The notes below the pieces were generated by a model that saw only the letters and a program-made list of their open reading frames with translations, was not told the origin of the DNA and searched no databases. DNA of 9,428 nt from an uncultured Spartobacteria bacterium (GTDB taxonomy: Bacteria; Verrucomicrobiota; Verrucomicrobiia; Chthoniobacterales; Terrimicrobiaceae). A program made the translations under genes and the position numbers. The stretch lies in contig CAIWSO010000220.1 of assembly GCA_903915315.1 (NCBI GenBank), positions 1 through 9,428 on the forward strand, given 5' to 3'. Numbering within the stretch: position 1 is the first letter of the stretch; every line of letters begins with the position of its first letter. Below are positions 5,650-9,428 of the stretch, piece by piece.

Positions 5650-7029
5650 ATGGCTGATTACGATTTGATAGTGGTGGGCGGCGGACCGGCGGGCTACGTC
5701 GCAGCGATTCGCGCAGGACAACTGGGTAAAAAAGTGGCCTGCGTCGAGATGGATCGGGCGGGCGGCACCTGTTTGAATTGGGGCTGCATTCCGACAAAGT
5801 CCCTTCTCAAAAACGCCGAGGTTTATCAGATGATCAAAAACCACGCCGGCGACTTTGGCCTCAAGGTTGAAGGCTTGACCTACGAGTGGGACAAAGTGAT
5901 CGGACGCAGTCGCAAGGTGGCTGACCGACTGGCTGGCGGGATCGAAATGCTATTTAAGAAAAACAAAGTCGACTATATCCGAGGCGAAGCCACGATTCCG
6001 AAGTCCGGAGTGGTCGAGGTGACGGACAAGGACGGCAAAAAAGCCGAACATAAGGCCGCGAAAATTCTCATCGCCACTGGCGTGGTGACCCGCGAGATGC
6101 CGGGCTTCCCGTTCAATGGCAAAAGCGTGATCGGCAGCCGCCAAGCGATGGCTTTGGAGAATCAGCCCAAGGAAATCATCATCATCGGAGCCGGCGCCAT
6201 CGGCATCGAGTTCGCGTATTTTTTCAATGCTTTCGGGACCAAAGTGACCGTGGTCGAGATGCAACCAAATATTCTTCCGGTCGAAGATACCGAGGTTAGC
6301 CAAACACTCGAAAAATCCCTCGCCAAACAAGGAATCAAGCTCCTCACCAGCACGAAAGTCGACAAGGCGGAAACCACCAACAAGGGTGTGCGCCTCACTG
6401 TCACCGGGAAAACCACCGAGACAATTGAAGCCGACATCGCGCTGGTCGCTATCGGCGTTTCGCCACTCATGCCCACAGGAATGAATTTTGAGACCGATGC
6501 CAAGGGCTACCTCAAGACCAATGAAAACTATGAGACGAATGTGAAGGGCGTTTATGGCGCGGGCGACATCATCGGGCCACCTTGGCTCGCTCACGTCGCC
6601 AGCTACGAAGCCATGCAGGCCGTCGAAGGAATGTTCACGGGATCCAAGCCGAAGAAGGTTTCCGTCTTCCCAGGCTGCACGTATTGCCAACCACAGGTCG
6701 CCAGCGTGGGACTCACGGAACGCGCGGCAAAGGAAAAGGGCCTCAAATTCAAAGTCGGCAAATTCCCGTTCCTAGCCAGCGGCAAAGCCCAGGCGGTCGG
6801 CGAGAGCGAGGGCTTCGTCAAACTCCTCGTCGGCGAGAAGCATGGCGAAATCCTTGGCGCCCACATCATCGGAGCCGATGCCACCGAGATGATTGCCGAA
6901 CTCGGACTCGCGATCACGATGGAGGCCACCTACGAGGAACTCATCGCCACGATCCATGCCCATCCAACGCTGAGCGAGGCAATCCATGAAGCCGCGCACG
7001 CCTCACAAGGTCACGCGATTCATTTCTAA
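5650..7029 (+). CDS. lpdA: Dihydrolipoamide dehydrogenase (E3)
   Basis: The 459-residue flavoenzyme reoxidises dihydrolipoyl groups of 2-oxoacid dehydrogenase complexes (or the glycine cleavage system), passing electrons through FAD to NAD+. ATG 5650 begins MADYDLIVVGGGPAGY, the standard N-terminus; an 18-residue upstream extension to 5596 is unlikely. Motifs are: FAD dinucleotide fold GGGPAG (10-15), redox disulfide Cys41/Cys46 in GGTCLNWGCIPTK, NAD-binding IIGAGAIGIEF (178-188), second FAD motif GVYGAGDI (300-307), and the interface active-site pair His438/Glu443 in HAHPTLSE. All catalytic residues are present. Unusually, CTYCQPQV (343-350) adds a CxxC where most homologues have Y-T/H-PE-V. 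No E1 or E2 genes are next to it, so its partner complex is encoded elsewhere. The leader lacks a Shine-Dalgarno but is A-rich, with TATAAA 7 bases upstream. A strong terminator follows. Confidence 0.95.
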   Translation: MADYDLIVVGGGPAGYVAAIRAGQLGKKVACVEMDRAGGTCLNWGCIPTKSLLKNAEVYQMIKNHAGDFGLKVEGLTYEWDKVIGRSRKVADRLAGGIEMLFKKNKVDYIRGEATIPKSGVVEVTDKDGKKAEHKAAKILIATGVVTREMPGFPFNGKSVIGSRQAMALENQPKEIIIIGAGAIGIEFAYFFNAFGTKVTVVEMQPNILPVEDTEVSQTLEKSLAKQGIKLLTSTKVDKAETTNKGVRLTVTGKTTETIEADIALVAIGVSPLMPTGMNFETDAKGYLKTNENYETNVKGVYGAGDIIGPPWLAHVASYEAMQAVEGMFTGSKPKKVSVFPGCTYCQPQVASVGLTERAAKEKGLKFKVGKFPFLASGKAQAVGESEGFVKLLVGEKHGEILGAHIIGADATEMIAELGLAITMEATYEELIATIHAHPTLSEAIHEAAHASQGHAIHF

Positions 7030-7052
7030 TAGCCGAAAATAACAAAAATCCA

Positions 7053-7090
7053 GCCAAGGCCCGATCGAATGACGGGCCTTGGCTTTTTTT
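7053..7090. terminator. Strong bidirectional Rho-independent terminator between lpdA and recQ
   Basis: An 11-bp perfect GC-rich stem (7053-7063 with 7073-7083; arms GCCAAGGCCCG and CGGGCCTTGGC) encloses a 9-base loop and is followed by seven T's (7084-7090). It ends lpdA transcripts. On the minus strand the same stem is followed by a T-rich run (GGATTTTTGTTATTTTC), so it probably also ends recQ, whose stop codon (7089-7091) lies within the T-tract. Confidence 0.92.
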
Positions 7091-8909
7091 ATGTGAACTT
7101 CACCTTCGGGTAGGTTTTGAGATAATTGCCCACCTCTGCAACAAAGGCATCGCCGAACTCGGACTGCTTTCTCTCGCTGATTCCCTCGATGAAACGGAGA
7201 TCGGCAACCTTCGTCGGATATTCCCGAGCCATGTGGCGAAGGGTATTGTCTCCAAAGATGACATAAGCCGGCACGGCCCGCTCATCCGCGAGTTTTTTAC
7301 GCAACTTGCGAAGGCGATCGAAGAGCGTTTCGTCACAGGCGATTTCACCCGCGCGGGGAGCCGCCACCTTTTTCACCGCCATCGTCTTCGTGAGCACAAT
7401 GACCCTCCGGCTCTTCAACGCATCCAAGCCTTCGGGACTCAGTGAAATCGTCGGAAACTGGCCAGTATCCTGAGCCAGAAGCCCAGCCCGAAGTAATTCC
7501 CTCCCGATGGCACTCCACTCGGAGCGACTGAATTCCTTGCCAATCCCATAGGTCGTGAGTTGGTCGTGCCCCCAGCGACGGATTTTTTCTGTGTCCGCGC
7601 CAGTGAGGATTTCAATGAGGTGATTCAGCCCCACACCGAAGCGCCCGACTTGCCGAACACGATAGGCACAGGAGAGCAACTTCTGGGCCTGTGTGGTGGC
7701 ATCATAGGTCTCGCGGGGCTGGATGCAATTATCGCAAGCCTCGCAATTCGGCACCGAATAATTCTCGGCAAAGTAATTCAATAACTCACGGCGCCTGCAC
7801 GTCGGACACTCAGCGTAGCGGAGCATGAGATTGAGTTGATCGCGGGCAATCTGCTTCTCCTTCGGATTCGACATCTCATCGATGAAATGCGTTTGCTTGG
7901 CTGCATCGCCTGCGCTGAAGAGGAGAATGCAATCCCCCGGCAATCCATCCCGCCCCGCACGCCCGGTTTCCTGGTAATAGCCTTCGATATTTTTGGGCAG
8001 GTCGTGATGAATAACCCAACGGACATTCGGCTTATTGATGCCCATTCCGAAAGCAATCGTCGCGCACATGATTCGAGTATCGTCGCGAATGAAGAGTTCC
8101 TGATTGAGTTCCCGTTCCTTCGCGGTGAGGCCGGCATGATAGGGCAGTGCAGAAAATCCACGGTCACTGAGACTCGCGGCCACACGATCCACCGCTGCCC
8201 TTGTCGCGCAATAGACAATCCCGCTGTCCATGGGCCGCGTGCGAATGAAGTCGATAATTTGCTTCACTGGCTGATCTTTCGGCAGCACGCGGTAGGAGAG
8301 ATTCGGGCGATTGAAGCTCGCAACGAAGACCCGTGGGTCTTTGAGCTTAAGATGGTGAATGATATCCTCCCGCACCCTTTCCGTTGCCGTTGCCGTAAGC
8401 GCCATGAGTGGGACATCCGAAAGAAGCGTGCGCAGGCGTGAGATCTGGCGGTATTCCGGACGGAAATCATGTCCCCACTCGGAAATGCAGTGGGCCTCAT
8501 CAATCGCGATGGAGGTAATATTCCAGCTCAGAAGATTCTCTCGCCAATGGTCGAGCAACAACCTCTCGGGGGCGGCGTAGAGCAACCGATAGCGCCCCTC
8601 ATGCAGTCCACGCAAGCGTGCCTTGGTTTCCTTCACTCCCAATGACGAGTTCAAAAAGGTGGCCGGTATGCCCGCTGTCTCCAGCTGGCTGACCTGATCT
8701 TTCATCAGCGCGATCAAAGGAGACACAACGAGAGTCAGCCCCTCACGAAGAATCGCAGGAAGCTGGAAACAAAGCGATTTCCCTCCACCCGTAGGCAGAA
8801 GGGCAAACACATCCTGCCCGGCCAACGAGGATTCCATAATCTCGCGTTGCAGCGGACGGAATTCATCATAGCCGAAGGCCGACTTGAGTGATTGTCGCAT
8901 GGTGTCCAT
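7089..8909 (-). CDS. recQ: ATP-dependent DNA helicase RecQ
   Basis: From ATG 8909 the protein has 606 residues, close to E. coli RecQ (609). An upstream in-frame ATG at 8960 would add 17 non-homologous residues, and another ATG lies at 8900; none has a clear Shine-Dalgarno, so the start is uncertain. RecQ is a 3'-5' helicase acting in recombination and replication-fork repair. Visible in order: motif 0 AFGYDEFRPLQ (11-21), Walker A PTGGGKS (39-45), SPLIALMKDQ (63-72), DEAH box (137-140) with the aromatic-rich loop to 153, TATAT (172-176), motif VI QETGRAGRDG (313-322), zinc-binding Cys371/389/392/395, winged-helix RQC domain (about 400-510) and a C-terminal HRDC domain (about 525-606). All domains are complete. 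It is convergent with lpdA, sharing its terminator, and divergent from the TPR gene. Confidence 0.95.
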   Translation of the reverse strand: MDTMRQSLKSAFGYDEFRPLQREIMESSLAGQDVFALLPTGGGKSLCFQLPAILREGLTLVVSPLIALMKDQVSQLETAGIPATFLNSSLGVKETKARLRGLHEGRYRLLYAAPERLLLDHWRENLLSWNITSIAIDEAHCISEWGHDFRPEYRQISRLRTLLSDVPLMALTATATERVREDIIHHLKLKDPRVFVASFNRPNLSYRVLPKDQPVKQIIDFIRTRPMDSGIVYCATRAAVDRVAASLSDRGFSALPYHAGLTAKERELNQELFIRDDTRIMCATIAFGMGINKPNVRWVIHHDLPKNIEGYYQETGRAGRDGLPGDCILLFSAGDAAKQTHFIDEMSNPKEKQIARDQLNLMLRYAECPTCRRRELLNYFAENYSVPNCEACDNCIQPRETYDATTQAQKLLSCAYRVRQVGRFGVGLNHLIEILTGADTEKIRRWGHDQLTTYGIGKEFSRSEWSAIGRELLRAGLLAQDTGQFPTISLSPEGLDALKSRRVIVLTKTMAVKKVAAPRAGEIACDETLFDRLRKLRKKLADERAVPAYVIFGDNTLRHMAREYPTKVADLRFIEGISERKQSEFGDAFVAEVGNYLKTYPKVKFT

Positions 8910-8991
8910 TTTGTCGATGGGCAGGAGGGTCACCGAGAAGCGCCCACGAATCGAGAGCATTCTTCAAAAAGGCGAAAGCAAGCTCATCCTT

Positions 8992-8996
8992 GGGGA
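8992..8996 (+). promoter_or_regulatory. Possible ribosome binding site for the TPR-like gene
   Basis: GGGGA lies 6 bases before ATG 9003 and is among the better Shine-Dalgarno-like matches in the window. It favours 9003 over the alternative in-frame ATG at 9039. Confidence 0.4.
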
Positions 8997-9002
8997 TATT
9001 TT

Positions 9003-9428
9003 ATGGAAAAATCCCGCATTTCGTTTACATTCGAGAAAATGAACCTCGCAGCGGGATCGCAGTATCCGGTGAAAGTATGGGCCTCCCTTGCGGGAATTTT
9101 GTGCTCCGCGATTGTCACTTGGTCCGCCCGCGCGACGGAAAGCGACTGGACGATTCCCGAGGAGTTTTCCTATCCCAAACCGCTCCAGATTTCCGAGGCA
9201 TCAGATAAAATGGCCCGAGCCCAAGCCAATTACTTGCAGGCTCTCCTAGACGAGGAAACCGACGGCCCCGAGAAGGCACTGGCAAGCAAGCGGGAGGTTT
9301 TGGCATGGGACCCCGGATTCACTTCCCTTTCCGTCGAGGTCGCCGAATACCTTCTCCGTGGTGGTGACACCGCCGAGGCATTATCGATTCTGAAAGATGC
9401 GGCCAAAGCCGCCCCAGATGAGGATGCC
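9003..9428 (+). CDS. Exported TPR-like protein, 3'-truncated by the window edge
   Basis: The frame is open from ATG 9003 to the end (142 codons) with no stop, so only the N-terminal part is seen. An in-frame ATG at 9039 is an alternative start that would give a more usual signal-peptide n-region. A hydrophobic segment (VWASLAGILCSAIVTW, about residues 25-40) followed by SARA/TE suggests a cleavable signal peptide, hence export. Residues about 68-142 form alternating helices with tetratricopeptide spacing: small or apolar residues in ANYLQALLDEE, EKALASKREVLAWDPGF, VEVAEYLLRGG and TAEALSILKDAAKAAPDED, the last two resembling a complete TPR unit ending in the usual Pro. TPR proteins are binding scaffolds, so no specific function can be assigned. 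It is divergent from recQ with about 93 bases between the chosen starts. Confidence 0.75.
   Translation, partial: MEKSRISFTFEKMNLAAGSQYPVKVWASLAGILCSAIVTWSARATESDWTIPEEFSYPKPLQISEASDKMARAQANYLQALLDEETDGPEKALASKREVLAWDPGFTSLSVEVAEYLLRGGDTAEALSILKDAAKAAPDEDA

Noticed and set aside
5950..6690. 246-codon open frame on the minus strand within lpdA
   Set aside because: It is antisense to a gene with all lipoamide dehydrogenase motifs; the product has no recognisable domain and reflects the codon bias of the opposite strand.
7836..8441. 201-codon open frame on the plus strand inside recQ
   Set aside because: It is antisense to the intact RecQ helicase core and looks like a codon-bias shadow.
8910..8960. 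17-residue upstream extension of RecQ
   Set aside because: The residues do not resemble RecQ N-termini and there is no supporting ribosome binding site; it is kept only as an alternative start.
1..9428. CRISPR arrays, tRNA/rRNA genes, insertion sequences or long repeats
   Set aside because: I saw no regularly spaced repeats, no cloverleaf or rRNA signatures, no transposase and no long direct or inverted repeats beyond the hairpins listed.

Overview
The window looks like the chromosome of a Gram-negative bacterium, most likely of the Verrucomicrobiota or a related group. I infer this from a single-repeat PUR-domain nucleic-acid-binding gene, a family I associate mainly with Bacteroidota, Spirochaetota and Verrucomicrobiota, and from moderate-to-high GC, signal peptides for secreted or periplasmic proteins, and start codons that mostly lack a Shine-Dalgarno sequence. 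The exact taxon cannot be read from this stretch. The region is densely coding: no gap exceeds about 111 bases. I see no tRNA, rRNA, CRISPR array, insertion sequence or phage.

Bases 1-2558 (+ strand): a tight run of three small membrane-protein genes (a YqjD/ElaB-like DUF883 protein cut by the left edge, a YqjE-like phage-holin-superfamily protein, and a protein with the layout of YqjK), then an M29-family metallo-aminopeptidase six bases downstream, then a 68-residue PUR-domain protein after an 81-base gap that contains a small hairpin.

Bases 2598-5538 (- strand): a four-gene zinc/manganese ABC importer operon in the order periplasmic binding protein, unknown membrane-anchored protein, ATPase, permease. 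The genes are joined by a 3-base gap and two ATGA overlaps. The unknown second gene is the least explained element of the window. The divergent intergenic region upstream (5539-5649) holds a palindrome with the 7-1-7 layout of Fur/Zur operators.

Bases 5650-9428: dihydrolipoamide dehydrogenase (+), ending in a strong terminator shared with the convergent recQ helicase gene (-). Divergent from recQ is the start of an exported TPR-like protein that runs off the right edge.

Most of this is housekeeping. The items worth a second look are the unknown protein inside the metal importer operon, the palindromic operator candidate, the distant conservation of a yqjDEK-like cluster, and the bacterial PUR protein. 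I did not find a clear new defence or mobile system.
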